A DNA stretch of 64,000 bases, taken from the NCBI RefSeq assembly GCF_004358665.1, contig NZ_SMZR01000002.1:682001-746000 (forward strand). The letters are read 5' to 3'. The notes under the pieces are model-generated. The model was not told the origin of the DNA. It did not search any database and saw nothing but the letters and a program-made list of their open reading frames with translations. The position numbers and the translations under genes were made by a program. This document shows positions 34,682 through 45,258 of the stretch, piece after piece. Source of the stretch: Jeotgalibacillus sp. S-D1 (GTDB lineage Bacteria > Bacillota > Bacilli > Bacillales > Jeotgalibacillaceae). Each line of letters begins with the position of its first letter. Within the stretch, counting starts at the first letter, position 1.

Positions 34682-34709
34682 TTGATTTTATTTTTATACA
34701 TACTATAAT
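34682..34709 (+). promoter_or_regulatory. Probable promoter of the arginine operon
   Basis: TTGATT (34682-34687) and TATAAT (34704-34709) with 16-nt spacing, about 32 nt before the argC start. The surrounding AT-rich sequence (TTTATAAAAATAC) could hold an ArgR/AhrC ARG box, but no good match to TGAATWWWWATTCA is present. Confidence 0.6.
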
Positions 34710-34740
34710 ATGTCTATCTTATTTTTTCGGGGTGATGATT

Positions 34741-35772
34741 GTGAAGGTAGGAATAATTGGCGCTTCAGGATACGGAGGGCTGGAACTGATACGGCTTTTG
34801 CATGGCCATCCAGAAGTGGAGAAAATTGACCTCTTTACATCATCAGAGGAAGGAACAATTTTTTCTGATAAATATGCACATTTAATGAATATTTATAATG
34901 AACCGCTACATAAAATTAACCTTGATCATTTAGCGAGTTTAGATGTGGTATTCACTAGTACGCCAAGTGGCGTTTCAAGCAAACTGCTTCCTTCTTTAGT
35001 AGGAAAAGGTCCCAAACTCATTGATTTATCGGGAGATTTCCGATTGCCGGAAGATGAGTACAGGCAGTGGTATCAAAAAGATCCAGCTCCTGCTGATGCA
35101 CTGAATCAAAGCGTGTACGGATTAACGGAGTGGAACCGGGAGCAAATAAAGAATGCTTCTATTATTGCAAACCCTGGATGTTATCCCACCGCTGTTCTTC
35201 TTTCTCTGCTTCCCGCCATTAAGCATTCGCTAATTGATGCAGCAGGATTAATCATTGATGCGAAAAGCGGGGTTTCAGGTGCTGGGAATAAACCGAATCA
35301 AATGGCGCATTTTAGTGAAGCAAATGAAAATCTATCAATCTACAAGGTTAACAAACATCAGCATATCCCTGAAATCGAACAGGGCTTTGGACTTTTTGCG
35401 GAGAAACAGCGACCCATTACCTTCAGTACACATCTTATTCCAATGACGCGAGGAATTTTGGCTGCAAGCTATGCGCCTCTCGCAGAAGGTGTGACTGAAC
35501 AACAGTTAATTGACTGCTATCAAGATGTTTACCAAAACGAAGAGTTTGTTCGATTTAATACAACAGCATCCAAGTTCTCAACTAATCAGGTATACGGCTC
35601 GAATTATTGTGATTTGCAGCTTCACGTGGATCCGCGGACCAACAGGGTCACATTTGTTTCAGTCATCGACAACCTGGTTAAAGGGGCTGCCGGTCAGGCG
35701 ATTCAAAATATGAATGTGCAATTTGATTTAGACGAATCTACAGGACTTAACGTCATACCATTATTTGTTTAA
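34741..35772 (+). CDS. argC: N-acetyl-gamma-glutamyl-phosphate reductase
   Basis: 343 residues. The NADP-binding start VKVGIIGASGYGGLELIRLL and the active-site segment IIANPGCYPTAVLLSL with the catalytic Cys are diagnostic; HHR-like substrate residues lie in NKHQHIPEIEQ. It reduces N-acetylglutamyl phosphate to the semialdehyde in arginine synthesis. GTG 34741 is chosen, six bases after GGGGTG. First gene of the cluster. Confidence 0.97.
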   Translation: MKVGIIGASGYGGLELIRLLHGHPEVEKIDLFTSSEEGTIFSDKYAHLMNIYNEPLHKINLDHLASLDVVFTSTPSGVSSKLLPSLVGKGPKLIDLSGDFRLPEDEYRQWYQKDPAPADALNQSVYGLTEWNREQIKNASIIANPGCYPTAVLLSLLPAIKHSLIDAAGLIIDAKSGVSGAGNKPNQMAHFSEANENLSIYKVNKHQHIPEIEQGFGLFAEKQRPITFSTHLIPMTRGILAASYAPLAEGVTEQQLIDCYQDVYQNEEFVRFNTTASKFSTNQVYGSNYCDLQLHVDPRTNRVTFVSVIDNLVKGAAGQAIQNMNVQFDLDESTGLNVIPLFV

Positions 35773-35789
35773 TTTTAAGGAGGAGTAGC

Positions 35790-37016
35790 ATGACCACTGT
35801 TTATCCAACAATCAAGCGTATTTCAGGAAATAATATCGCCTCTCCAATTGGTTATCAAGCCGCCGGTCTTCATTGCGGCATTAAGCATAAGAAAAATGAT
35901 TTAGCTGTACTAGTAAGTGAAGTTCCTGCAAACGCTGCTGGTGTGTATACAACAAATGCTGTTCAAGCTGCGCCTCTGCTGATTACCAAAGAAGCAATTG
36001 CCGAAACCGGCAAGCTTCAGGCATTGATTGTCAACTCAGGAAACGCAAATGCCTGCACAGGAAAACAAGGTTTTATCGACGCAAAAAAAATGCAGCAGCT
36101 GACAGCTGATAAACTTGGCATCACAGCAAACCTGGTCGGCGTTGCCTCTACAGGCGTTATCGGTGAGAAAATGCCGATGCATTGCATCGAAGAAGGCATC
36201 CCTCGTCTGGATCCTGCTGCCGGATTAAAAGGCTCCATTGATTTTTCACAATCGATCCTAACCACGGATACTGTTTCAAAAAATACCGCCTACCGCGTTG
36301 AAATTAACGGGAAGACGGTCACGATTGCCGGTACTGCCAAAGGCTCCGGCATGATTCACCCAAACATGGCAACCATGCTTGGTTTCGTCACTACCGATGC
36401 TGCCATCGAGTCTGATCATTTACATGCAGCGTTAACTTCTGTTGTAGACCGTACATTTAATTCCATTACTGTCGATGGCGATACTTCCACAAATGATATG
36501 GTGGTTGTCATGGCGAACGGATTAGCAAAAAACGAACCGCTCTCCCCTTCCCATCCGGATTGGCCAGTATTTCTTCAGACACTTCTTCATGTTTGTGAGG
36601 ATTTGGGTAAAATGATTGCAAAAGACGGTGAAGGTGCAACCAAATTAATTGAAGTTGAAGTGACAGGAGCTGTTTCAGATGCTGAAGCACGATCAATTGC
36701 AAAAACGGTTGTTGGATCTCCTTTAGTGAAAACAGCGGTGTTTGGGTGCGACGCGAACTGGGGACGAATATTAGCCGCGGTGGGTTACAGCGGTGCAACA
36801 CTTGATCCTCAGGCGATACACATACAAATCGGCGGTACGACCGTTGTGGAGGGCGGAGAGCCTGCTCCTTTTTCAGAGGATGAATTGATTGAATACCTAA
36901 AGCAGCCCGAAATAAAACTAAAAGTCGATGTGAGCCAGGGGATGGGACACGGACTGGCCTGGGGGTGTGACCTGACTTATGATTACGTCCAAATCAACGC
37001 AAGCTACCGAACCTAA
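35790..37016 (+). CDS. argJ: Bifunctional ornithine acetyltransferase / N-acetylglutamate synthase
   Basis: 408 residues, the normal size of the precursor. The autocleavage site is in HPNMATMLGF between Ala194 and Thr195, where the new N-terminal Thr is the nucleophile. It recycles the acetyl group from acetylornithine to glutamate and, in many Bacilli, also uses acetyl-CoA. It starts 17 nt after argC. Confidence 0.97.
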   Translation: MTTVYPTIKRISGNNIASPIGYQAAGLHCGIKHKKNDLAVLVSEVPANAAGVYTTNAVQAAPLLITKEAIAETGKLQALIVNSGNANACTGKQGFIDAKKMQQLTADKLGITANLVGVASTGVIGEKMPMHCIEEGIPRLDPAAGLKGSIDFSQSILTTDTVSKNTAYRVEINGKTVTIAGTAKGSGMIHPNMATMLGFVTTDAAIESDHLHAALTSVVDRTFNSITVDGDTSTNDMVVVMANGLAKNEPLSPSHPDWPVFLQTLLHVCEDLGKMIAKDGEGATKLIEVEVTGAVSDAEARSIAKTVVGSPLVKTAVFGCDANWGRILAAVGYSGATLDPQAIHIQIGGTTVVEGGEPAPFSEDELIEYLKQPEIKLKVDVSQGMGHGLAWGCDLTYDYVQINASYRT

Positions 37017-37761
37017 ACCACTTACCGTTATTAAGCTTGGCGGAAGCCTGCTTGAGCAGCTGACTGCCGACTTTTACGTACAGCTTCTGGCGTTAAAAAA
37101 CAGCGGCCACTCTATTGTGATTGTGCATGGAGGCGGCCCTGCGATTAATCAGCAATTAGCTGATCAAAATATTGAAACACAGATCAAAGACGGACTTAGA
37201 GTGACCTCAGAAAAAGCGGTGAAAATCGTTCAGTCGACTCTCGTCGGACTGGTCAACCCTTCTATTGTGCACCAATTAAATTCAGTTGGGATACAGGCAA
37301 TAGGACTCAACGGGTTTGATGACCACCTGCTGGTATGTGATTATTTGGATCCCGACGTTTATCAATGCGTCGGTAAAATCAGAACAGTAAAACCCGAACT
37401 GCTGAGTATTCTCATCGAAAATGACTATGTGCCTGTTTTATCCTGCATCGGCACAACTGAAGGCGGCCAGGCGCTCAATATAAATGCGGATACAGTAGCA
37501 GGAAAAGTTGCCTTTGCACTGCAGGCAGATGAACTGCTTCTGGTAACCGATACACCGGGCATAAAAATTAACGACCTGACACAGCAGCACTCTTCCCCTG
37601 ATCAAATTGCCAGCTGGATCGAATCCGGAGACATCTACGGCGGTATGATTCCCAAGGTAAAGGCAGCTCTTGAATGCATTGAGGCCGGAGTCTTATCTGT
37701 TCAAATCGTAGGGGAATCATTGCAGGGAACGACAATCTCAAGAGAGGCGGCCATAAATTGA
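36979..37761 (+). CDS. argB: Acetylglutamate kinase
   Basis: 260 residues of the amino-acid kinase fold: VIKLGGSLLEQL for the phosphate-binding loop, IVHGGGPAINQQL for substrate binding, and LNINADTVAGKVAFAL near the nucleotide site. It starts inside argJ (38-nt overlap), because no start codon exists between the argJ stop and the conserved kinase start; GGGGGTG lies upstream. It phosphorylates N-acetylglutamate, the second step of the pathway. Confidence 0.95.
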   Translation: MITSKSTQATEPKPLTVIKLGGSLLEQLTADFYVQLLALKNSGHSIVIVHGGGPAINQQLADQNIETQIKDGLRVTSEKAVKIVQSTLVGLVNPSIVHQLNSVGIQAIGLNGFDDHLLVCDYLDPDVYQCVGKIRTVKPELLSILIENDYVPVLSCIGTTEGGQALNINADTVAGKVAFALQADELLLVTDTPGIKINDLTQQHSSPDQIASWIESGDIYGGMIPKVKAALECIEAGVLSVQIVGESLQGTTISREAAIN

Positions 37762-38918
37762 CTTCTTTATTCAATAACTATGCAAGACGTCCCATATCCA
37801 TTGTCAAAGGACAAGGAACCATTGTGGAAGATCAGACAGGCAAATCCTATCTTGATTTTACAAGCGGAATTGCGGTGACCAATCTTGGCCATGCACATCC
37901 GGCCATTGTCGAGGCACTTCAAAAACAAAGTGAAAAACTATGGCATATATCTAATTTATTTGAAAGTCCCGCACAGGAAAAGCTGGCTGAAGCACTAGTG
38001 GCAGATACCCCGCTTGCACATGCATTCTTTTGCAACAGCGGTGCAGAAGCAAATGAAGCAGCGATTAAACTTGCCAGAAAGCACACACAGAAGCATGTTA
38101 TCATCACCTTTGAAAAATCATTTCACGGCCGGACGTTCGGGGCTATGTCAGCAACTGGCCAGGATAAAGTAAAGCAGGGCTTCGGTCCTCTGCTGGAGTC
38201 ATTCCGCAATGTACCGTTTAACGATATTGAAGCGCTAAAGAGTGCGGCCGGCGATGATACAGCAGCAATCATGATTGAAGTTATCCAGGGTGAAGGTGGC
38301 GTAAATGTATTGGATCAGGCCTTTTCCGATGCGATTAAGGAGATTTGTGAGGAAAAAGGAATTTTATTAATCGTTGATGAAGTGCAAACGGGCATCAGCC
38401 GCACAGGCACACGCTATGCTTATGAACAAACATCGCTTAAGCCTGATATTGTTACACTTGCGAAAGGACTGGGAAACGGCTTTCCAATTGGCGCAATGCT
38501 TGGCTCGCAGGAAATGTTTGAAACATTTGGACCTGGTTCACACGGAACAACATTCGGCGGCAACCCTTTGGCAGTAAGTGCCGCTCAAAAAGTGACTGAT
38601 ATCGCTTTTGAAAAAGCGTTTATCGATGAGGTAAATGAAAAAAGTGAATATCTTCTGCAGCTGCTTCAGCCCATTCTCGATTCAGGAGCTGTCAAAGCTG
38701 TTCGGGGAAAAGGATTGCTTTTAGGTATTGAATGTAATACAGAGGATGCTTCCGGCATTGTTCAAAAGGCAGAAAATGCAGGCTTGCTGCTGGTTCCGGC
38801 CGGTCCGTCTGTTATCCGCCTCCTTCCTCCTTTGACCGTAACAAAGCAGGAATTAGAGCAGGCAGCATCCATTTTGAAAACAATTATTCCATCAACTGTT
38901 TCAACTGCTCCTGAATAA
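37758..38918 (+). CDS. argD: Acetylornithine aminotransferase
   Basis: 386 residues, class III PLP aminotransferase. The PLP lysine is in PDIVTLAKGLGNGFPIG, the phosphate-binding SGAEANEAAIKLAR and the VDEVQTGISRTG motif with the PLP Asp are present. TTG start overlapping the argB stop by 4 nt, hence translationally coupled. It converts acetylglutamate semialdehyde to acetylornithine. Confidence 0.96.
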   Translation: MTSLFNNYARRPISIVKGQGTIVEDQTGKSYLDFTSGIAVTNLGHAHPAIVEALQKQSEKLWHISNLFESPAQEKLAEALVADTPLAHAFFCNSGAEANEAAIKLARKHTQKHVIITFEKSFHGRTFGAMSATGQDKVKQGFGPLLESFRNVPFNDIEALKSAAGDDTAAIMIEVIQGEGGVNVLDQAFSDAIKEICEEKGILLIVDEVQTGISRTGTRYAYEQTSLKPDIVTLAKGLGNGFPIGAMLGSQEMFETFGPGSHGTTFGGNPLAVSAAQKVTDIAFEKAFIDEVNEKSEYLLQLLQPILDSGAVKAVRGKGLLLGIECNTEDASGIVQKAENAGLLLVPAGPSVIRLLPPLTVTKQELEQAASILKTIIPSTVSTAPE

Positions 38919-38938
38919 GGAGTACTTTTTTACACATA

Positions 38939-38976
38939 AATGAATATTATTACAACTTAACTTATATTTATACATT
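38939..38976. promoter_or_regulatory. Candidate pair of ARG boxes upstream of carA
   Basis: TGAATATTATTACA (38941-38954) and, in the opposite sense, CTTATATTTATACATT (38960-38975) each resemble the ArgR/AhrC box TGAATWWWWATTCA with two or three mismatches and lie side by side, the normal arrangement for a hexameric ArgR. They fall in the 72-nt gap between argD and carA, the largest gap in the cluster. Confidence 0.4.
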
Positions 38977-38990
38977 AGGAGGCCTGAGAA

Positions 38991-40052
38991 ATGAGAGGCA
39001 CATTATCTCTTTCAAACGGAAAATCTTTTACTGGCAGCTGGAAGGGAACCCCTTCTGACGCACAGGGAGAAATTGTTTTTTATACAGGAATGACTGGATA
39101 TGAAGAGGTATTAACCGACCCTTCATACCATGGGCAAATCATTGTATTTTCTTACCCGTTAATGGGTCAATATGGCATTCAAACAGCACATTTAGAATCA
39201 GCTAAAATTCAAGTCGCGGGCATTGTGGCGACTGAACTATACGAAGGTGAACTTGAGAAAGGCATTTCTTTAATAGAATTCGCTACTGCTCAGGGAGTGC
39301 CGCTAATGACCGGCGTGGATACACGGTCGGTCATTCAGGAAATCAGGGAGGATGGGACCATGCAGGCGGTAATCAGTCTTGAAGGAAAACCCCTTCCGCC
39401 CTGGGAGCCTATTCAAACATTTCTTGTACCGAATGTGACCTCTCCTTCCATTCAAACCTATGGCAGCGGAGAGCTTCATGTCGGTTTAATTGATTTTGGT
39501 TATAAAAAATCGATCTTAACTGCTCTTCTTAATCGAGGATGCATGGTGAGTGTATTTCCCTATACAGTTCCAACAAGCGAGCTCGACAGCTTCAATTTGG
39601 ACGGTCTTGTTTTTTCCAACGGTCCCGGCGACCCATTTTCACTAAAGCATTATATCCCGACTTACCGAGATTGGATGGAACGATATCCGTCCCTTGGCAT
39701 CTGCCTTGGACACCAATTGATTGCTCTCGCGTTTGGAGCCTCCACCACAAAGCTGCCATTTGGCCATAGAGGCGCCAATCATCCGGTTATGAACAGCAAA
39801 ACAAACAAAGTCAGCATGAGCTCTCAAAACCACAGTTATGTAGTGGAAAAAGAAAACCTGCCAACATCACTCGGAGTCTTATACCGAAACGTGAATGATT
39901 CAAGCATTGAGGGCTTATATCATCTTAAGCTTCCGATTATGACGGTGCAGTTCCATCCGGAAGCGTCACCTGGTCCTGCTGAACATCATGAAGTGTTTGA
40001 ACAGTTTTTTCTATCTATCGATCCTGAAAAGAAGGTGTATGTAAATGCCTAA
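38991..40052 (+). CDS. carA: Carbamoyl-phosphate synthase, small (glutaminase) subunit, arginine-type
   Basis: 353 residues. The N-terminal half is the CarA-specific domain (GEIVFYTGMTGYEEVLTDPS). The C-terminal half is a class I glutaminase: nucleophile Cys in LGICLGHQLIA, with His-Glu in VQFHPEAS. It supplies ammonia to CarB. Its position between argD and argF marks it as the arginine-repressible enzyme rather than the pyrimidine one. Confidence 0.97.
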   Translation: MRGTLSLSNGKSFTGSWKGTPSDAQGEIVFYTGMTGYEEVLTDPSYHGQIIVFSYPLMGQYGIQTAHLESAKIQVAGIVATELYEGELEKGISLIEFATAQGVPLMTGVDTRSVIQEIREDGTMQAVISLEGKPLPPWEPIQTFLVPNVTSPSIQTYGSGELHVGLIDFGYKKSILTALLNRGCMVSVFPYTVPTSELDSFNLDGLVFSNGPGDPFSLKHYIPTYRDWMERYPSLGICLGHQLIALAFGASTTKLPFGHRGANHPVMNSKTNKVSMSSQNHSYVVEKENLPTSLGVLYRNVNDSSIEGLYHLKLPIMTVQFHPEASPGPAEHHEVFEQFFLSIDPEKKVYVNA

Positions 40053-43000
40053 ACAAGATTCAATTAAAAAAGTTCTGGTTATTGGCTCCGGTGCCATTGT
40101 CATCGGTCAGGCTGCTGAATTTGATTATTCCGGCACGCAGGCCTGTGTAGCATTAAAAGAAGAAGGCATAGAAGTGATTTTAATCAACAACAATCCCGCT
40201 ACGATTATGACCGACAGCTCAACAGCGGATCAGGTTTACTTTGAACCATTAACCGTTTCAAGCGTAACGTCAATTATTAAAAAGGAACGCCCTGACGGAC
40301 TGCTTGCGACAGTGGGCGGCCAGACGGGTCTTAATCTGGCCATGGAGCTGACTGACAAAGGCATACTCGACCAGTACAATGTCAAGCTTTTAGGCACGGA
40401 AATCGAATCGATCAAACAAGCTGAAGACCGTGATGCGTTCCGATCCCTTATGAATAAGCTGAATGAACCTGTACCGGAAAGCGACATCATTTATTCGGTT
40501 GAACAGGGTCTTCAGTTTGCCGGCCAGATTGGCTATCCGGTAATCGTCCGCCCTGCTTATACGCTTGGAGGGTTTGGCGGAGGAATCGCTGAAACAGAAG
40601 CTGCGTTCATTTCCCTTTTGAAGCAGGGACTGAGTGCAAGCCCTATTAAACAGTGCCTGGTGGAAAAAAGCATTGCCGGCTACAAGGAAATTGAGTACGA
40701 GGTTATGCGGGACTCCGCTGGCACGTGTATTACGATATGCAATATGGAAAACCTTGATCCAGTCGGTATTCATACCGGCGATTCCATTGTTGTAGCTCCA
40801 AGCCAGACGCTGCATGACAAGGAATACCATATGCTGCGCACAGCTTCCATTAAAATTATCGAAGCTCTTGGCATTGTGGGCGGCTGCAATATTCAATTCG
40901 CTCTTCACCCTGAAACATCCGAGTATTTTTTAATTGAAGTAAACCCCCGGGTCAGCCGTTCATCTGCTCTTGCTTCCAAGGCTACGGGTTATCCGATAGC
41001 ACGATTGGCGACAAAACTGGCAGTTGGCTATCAATTATATGAACTGAAAAATCCTGTTACCGGTACGACGTTTGCAAGCTTTGAGCCCGCACTTGATTAC
41101 GTAACTGTTAAGATTCCAAGATGGCCCTTTGATCAGTTCACTGAAGCAAACAGAATGCTCGGCACTCAAATGAAAGCAACCGGTGAAGTGATGGCGATTG
41201 AACGGAATATGGAGGCTGCCTTTCAAAAAGCGATTCGTTCCCTTGATATAAAACTCGAGGGATTCAGGCTTCCTGCCCTTTCTTCCTGGAGCAATGAAGA
41301 GCTTCAGCACGCACTGGTCCACGCAGACGACAGACGATTATTTGTTTTAATGGAGTTGTTTGTCAGAGGAAAAGCACTGAAAGAAATCCAGCAGGAAACG
41401 GGAATCTCCCCTTACTTCCTGTCTGTTTTGCAAAAGCTTGTTTCGATAAAAAATGATCTGAAAGAGATTACCTGGACTGAAATAACAAAAGAACGCCTTC
41501 ATCATGCTAAAAAACATGGCTTTAGCGATGCAGATTTAGCTAAACTTTGGCGCGTGCCAGCTCCTTTAATACGAAAGCAGCGAAAAGAATGGTCGATCAC
41601 TCCATCCTATCGAATGGTTGATACCTGTGCTGCTGAATTTGAAGCAAAAACGAATTACTTTTATTCCACTTGGAATGGCCGTTCAGATGACAGAACATCC
41701 TCTGCTAAAAAGGTCGCGGTAATCGGCTCAGGGCCTATCCGTATCGGTCAGGGAATCGAGTTTGATTATTGCTGTGTACACAGCGTCATCGCGCTGCAGA
41801 GACTGGGTTATGAAGCGATCATGATTAACAACAATCCTGAAACAGTCAGTACTGATTATGAAGTAGCCGATGCACTATATTTTGAGCCGCTGACGACAGA
41901 AGATATTTTAAATGTGCTCGACTTTGAAGGCATCGATCAAGTGATCGTTCAGTTCGGCGGCCAAACATCAATTAATGTGGCACGTTCATTAGAAGAAGCC
42001 GGCATTACAATCCTGGGATCCTCTTCAGATACGCTTGACCAAATGGAAGATCGCGATCGTTTCTATACGTTCCTGGAATCCATCAATTTGCCGGTCATCC
42101 CAGGCTTTACGGCCAACCAGCCCGCCGAAATCTGGCAGGCTGTATCTTCCATCGGCTATCCGCTTCTGCTCCGTCCTTCTTATGTGATCGGCGGCAGCGG
42201 AATGATCAAACTAAACTCCGAGGAAGAACTGGATGCTTACCTGGCTTCAGCCAAAATTGAGTATCCTGTTTTAGTTGATCGTTTTATTGATGGAAAAGAA
42301 GTCGAAGTAGACGTACTGACAGATGGAAAAAACGCATGGATTTCTGCTGTATTTGAGCACATCGAAGGCACTGGGGTTCATTCGGGAGATAGTATTTCCA
42401 TTACTCCTCCCCTTTCACTTCCGGCTAAAATGCTTGACTATGTATGCAATGTTTCTAAACATATCGCAGAAAAGATGGACTATGTCGGACTCTTTAATAT
42501 TCAATTTGTCTGCCAGCATGACGGACTTTATGTCATTGAAATTAATCCGCGGGCATCCCGTACCGCACCAATCAGCAGTAAAGTAACAGACGTGCCGCTC
42601 GTCCAGCATGCGACCGCTTTAATGCTCGGCAAAACCTTTGATGAGTTAAATATCATGGCAGACTTTAACGGTCAGCGCCAATTTACCGTTAAGGCGCCAG
42701 TGTATTCCCATGTAAAACTTCCTGACCTCTCGCCTGCTCTGTCACCTGTCATGACATCAACAGGTGAAGTTATTGCTTCACACAGAGACCCTGGAATCGC
42801 GATGCACCAGGCCCTTGTTGGATCGAGCCAGCAGCTGGCTGATATTTGGGAGCCCGGAGGAAGCCTGTTTATTGAAGCTTCGTCTCTTCAGCGTATTGAC
42901 GTAAAGGCATGGGAGTCATACGGATTTAAGATTATTTCTTCCAATAACCTGTCCTTTGAAAATTGGATGGAACGAAGTGATAAAAAAGGATATATCAATT

Positions 43001-43140
43001 TAAATACCGATGCTGCTGCAGTAAATGCAAAAATAGCAGCGATTCACCGATTGCATGTATGGACACGGCTTGAAACAGTTGAAGCCTTCCAGGGAACACT
43101 CGGCCAATCCAAAACAATTCATAAAGGAGTGCTGACATGA
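40045..43140 (+). CDS. carB: Carbamoyl-phosphate synthase, large subunit, arginine-type
   Basis: 1031 residues with two homologous ATP-grasp halves. [19 protein letters not shown] and [18 protein letters not shown] open the halves, and each has [12 protein letters not shown] / [11 protein letters not shown]. It is about 40 residues shorter than pyrimidine-type enzymes, the C-terminal allosteric domain being reduced, as in the B. subtilis arginine-specific enzyme. Starts within the last 8 nt of carA and ends overlapping argF. Confidence 0.97.
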   Translation: MPKQDSIKKVLVIGSGAIVIGQAAEFDYSGTQACVALKEEGIEVILINNNPATIMTDSSTADQVYFEPLTVSSVTSIIKKERPDGLLATVGGQTGLNLAMELTDKGILDQYNVKLLGTEIESIKQAEDRDAFRSLMNKLNEPVPESDIIYSVEQGLQFAGQIGYPVIVRPAYTLGGFGGGIAETEAAFISLLKQGLSASPIKQCLVEKSIAGYKEIEYEVMRDSAGTCITICNMENLDPVGIHTGDSIVVAPSQTLHDKEYHMLRTASIKIIEALGIVGGCNIQFALHPETSEYFLIEVNPRVSRSSALASKATGYPIARLATKLAVGYQLYELKNPVTGTTFASFEPALDYVTVKIPRWPFDQFTEANRMLGTQMKATGEVMAIERNMEAAFQKAIRSLDIKLEGFRLPALSSWSNEELQHALVHADDRRLFVLMELFVRGKALKEIQQETGISPYFLSVLQKLVSIKNDLKEITWTEITKERLHHAKKHGFSDADLAKLWRVPAPLIRKQRKEWSITPSYRMVDTCAAEFEAKTNYFYSTWNGRSDDRTSSAKKVAVIGSGPIRIGQGIEFDYCCVHSVIALQRLGYEAIMINNNPETVSTDYEVADALYFEPLTTEDILNVLDFEGIDQVIVQFGGQTSINVARSLEEAGITILGSSSDTLDQMEDRDRFYTFLESINLPVIPGFTANQPAEIWQAVSSIGYPLLLRPSYVIGGSGMIKLNSEEELDAYLASAKIEYPVLVDRFIDGKEVEVDVLTDGKNAWISAVFEHIEGTGVHSGDSISITPPLSLPAKMLDYVCNVSKHIAEKMDYVGLFNIQFVCQHDGLYVIEINPRASRTAPISSKVTDVPLVQHATALMLGKTFDELNIMADFNGQRQFTVKAPVYSHVKLPDLSPALSPVMTSTGEVIASHRDPGIAMHQALVGSSQQLADIWEPGGSLFIEASSLQRIDVKAWESYGFKIISSNNLSFENWMERSDKKGYINLNTDAAAVNAKIAAIHRLHVWTRLETVEAFQGTLGQSKTIHKGVLT

Positions 43141-44090
43141 ATTCTACCCACCCCTTGATACCGGCGATTAAACAAAAAGACCTGCTTTCATTAAAAGACT
43201 TTACAGCAAATGAAATTCTTGATTTGATCTACTTGGCTGTGGAGCTGAAAAAGCCTGAAAACAAGTATCTTCCTCTTTTAGAGGGGAAGGTGCTTGGAAT
43301 GATTTTCGAAAAATCTTCCACCCGCACGCGCGTATCCTTTGAAACGGGAATGCTGCAGCTTGGCGGGCATGCCATGTATTTAAGCACGCGCGACATTCAA
43401 ATGGGACGCGGTGAAACAATCGCAGATACAGCCCGCGTGCTGTCAGGCTATTTAGATGGAATAATGATCCGTACATTTAAGCAATCCACAGTGACGGAGC
43501 TTGCTGAAAACAGTTCTGTCCCTGTCATTAACGGGCTGACCGATGATTATCATCCCTGTCAGGTGCTTGCCGATCTGCTGACTATTTACGAGCACTTCGG
43601 AACTTTCCAAGGCAAGAAATTGACCTATATCGGAGATGGCAATAATGTAGCACATTCGCTCATGATCGGTGCAGCAAAGGTTGGGATGGACTGCACCATC
43701 GCAGCACCCGAGGGCTACTACCCCAAACCAGAGATGGTTGAGCTTGCTCAAGCCATTGCTGCTCATACAGGATCTAAAATTGAGGTTTTAACTGATCCTG
43801 TAAAAGCCGTACAGAATAGCAACGTTATTTACACAGATGTATGGGCAAGTATGGGACAGGAAGAGGAAGCATTAGAACGAAGAAAACATTTTGCTTCCTA
43901 CCAGGTCAATGACGAGCTGGTGTCGCATGCGGATCCTGATTATATCTTTATGCACTGCCTTCCCGCCCACCGTGAGGAAGAAGTGACAGCTGCTATATTA
44001 GAAGGAGCACACTCTGTTGTATTTCAGGAAGCTGAGAACCGCCTGCACGCGCAAAAGGCTTTGCTGGCCGCTTTAATGACTAATAAATGA
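43137..44090 (+). CDS. argF: Ornithine carbamoyltransferase
   Basis: 317 residues. [10 protein letters not shown] is the carbamoyl-phosphate site, [11 protein letters not shown] and FMHCLPAHR the ornithine site. The start ATGA overlaps the carB stop, with AAAGGAG before it. It forms citrulline; argG and argH are not in the window. A strong terminator follows. Confidence 0.97.
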   Translation: MNSTHPLIPAIKQKDLLSLKDFTANEILDLIYLAVELKKPENKYLPLLEGKVLGMIFEKSSTRTRVSFETGMLQLGGHAMYLSTRDIQMGRGETIADTARVLSGYLDGIMIRTFKQSTVTELAENSSVPVINGLTDDYHPCQVLADLLTIYEHFGTFQGKKLTYIGDGNNVAHSLMIGAAKVGMDCTIAAPEGYYPKPEMVELAQAIAAHTGSKIEVLTDPVKAVQNSNVIYTDVWASMGQEEEALERRKHFASYQVNDELVSHADPDYIFMHCLPAHREEEVTAAILEGAHSVVFQEAENRLHAQKALLAALMTNK

Positions 44091-44104
44091 AGCTGGGGAA
44101 ACCC

Positions 44105-44142
44105 GCCCTTACGAACAAGATTAGTTCGTAAGGGCATTTTTT
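44105..44142 (+). terminator. Terminator of the arginine operon
   Basis: GCCCTTACGAAC and GTTCGTAAGGGC are perfect 12-bp arms with a 7-nt loop, followed by ATTTTTTAT. Confidence 0.93.
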
Positions 44143-44191
44143 ATGAAGAAACGTTTTCTTTTATAATTACACCGTAAAATAGTGGAACTTA

Positions 44192-44322
44192 GGTTAATTG
44201 GAGCGGAAGGCGGGGACTCCTGCGGGTTGCAGCGTGACAGGTGAGACCCCGCAGAGCTGCAAGCTCGAGGAGGCTCACAGCACGCCCCGCGGAAAGCCTC
44301 CGCCTGCAGCGGAAATTAACCG
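44192..44322 (+). repeat. GC-rich interspersed repeat, plus orientation
   Basis: A 131-bp segment bounded by GGTTAATT and AATTAACC. It contains GGAGCGGAAGGCGGGGACTC, GACCCCGCAG..GAGGAGGCTCA and CGCGGAAAGCCTCCGCC. It is the same family as the repeats at 46208-46378 and 62750-62917 but inverted relative to them and without the attached terminator. Similar repeats are widely scattered in Bacillaceae genomes. It can fold into a long hairpin. Confidence 0.8.
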
Positions 44323-44370
44323 GCCTCATTTAGGGAGTTGTCATTGTCCCCATTTCCCCCAGCCTATTTT

Positions 44371-45120
44371 CTAAATGCCCAGCGTATTTCCACCGTTTAC
44401 GGAGATCGATTGCCCGGTTATAAATCTTGATTCTTCTGATGCCAGAAAAACAACGGCATTTGCAATGTCTTCTCCCTTTCCCACACGTCCAAGCGGAACC
44501 CCTTTTGCATAATTGCCCGGATCAATTCCCTCATGTCTTTCAACCGGGATAAAACCGGGATTAACCAAGTTCACCGTAATTCCATGCGGTCCGAGTTCAT
44601 TTGCCCAGGATCTTGTCATTCCTAGTTGTGCAGATTTTGCTGTCACATAATTTGAAAAGTTAGGATTGCCCAGCTGAATAACCTCACTGCCGATCGTAAT
44701 AATTCTTCCCTTTTTCCTTTTTTTCATAGCTGGCAGTACCGCCTTGGTAAGCAACAGAGGTGCTTTTACAAAAAATTCGAGCTGATCCATATAGTCCTGC
44801 CAGGAACTTTCTTCGATTGAAAGCTCAGGCTGCGGACCCGTCGCGTTATTGACCAGCACATCAACAGATCCCCCCGCTGTCAGTTCGATCTTTTCTACCA
44901 TCTCCCTTACAGCGGCTTCTTCTGTCACATCTGCCTGAATAGCAAAAGCCCGTCCCCCCTCTTGTTGAATATGCTGTGCCGTCTTTTCTGCCGCTGTCCG
45001 ATTATGGGCATAGTTGACAATAACCGTTGCCCCTGATTTACCCAAAGCTTCACTTATGAATTTTCCAAGCCCTCTTGAGCCGCCGGTAACTAAAACGATT
45101 TTCCCGCTGACATCATTCAT
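44371..45120 (-). CDS. SDR-family oxidoreductase (3-oxoacyl-ACP reductase-like)
   Basis: 249 residues, classical short-chain dehydrogenase: cofactor loop TGGSRGLGKFI, NNATG, catalytic Tyr and Lys in NYVTAKSAQLG, and a C-terminal GQSISVNGGNTLG. Asn rather than Gly after the second strand and an Arg-rich region suggest NADP(H). The substrate is unknown; FabG-like proteins outside fab operons often reduce other carbonyls. Confidence 0.9.
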   Translation of the reverse strand: MNDVSGKIVLVTGGSRGLGKFISEALGKSGATVIVNYAHNRTAAEKTAQHIQQEGGRAFAIQADVTEEAAVREMVEKIELTAGGSVDVLVNNATGPQPELSIEESSWQDYMDQLEFFVKAPLLLTKAVLPAMKKRKKGRIITIGSEVIQLGNPNFSNYVTAKSAQLGMTRSWANELGPHGITVNLVNPGFIPVERHEGIDPGNYAKGVPLGRVGKGEDIANAVVFLASEESRFITGQSISVNGGNTLGI

Positions 45121-45258
45121 TTGCTCACTCCCAATTGTATGTAAGTATTAATAAATCCTATCATACCGTTTATTAAAAATCTGAATTATTAGTAATTTAA
45201 GTTATATATAGGGATTCTGTATAATTAAATTACTAATCTTCAATTAGGAGGGGGAAAA

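Noticed and set aside
40390-40908. 172-aa minus-strand frame inside carB
   Set aside because: Antisense shadow of a highly conserved enzyme gene.
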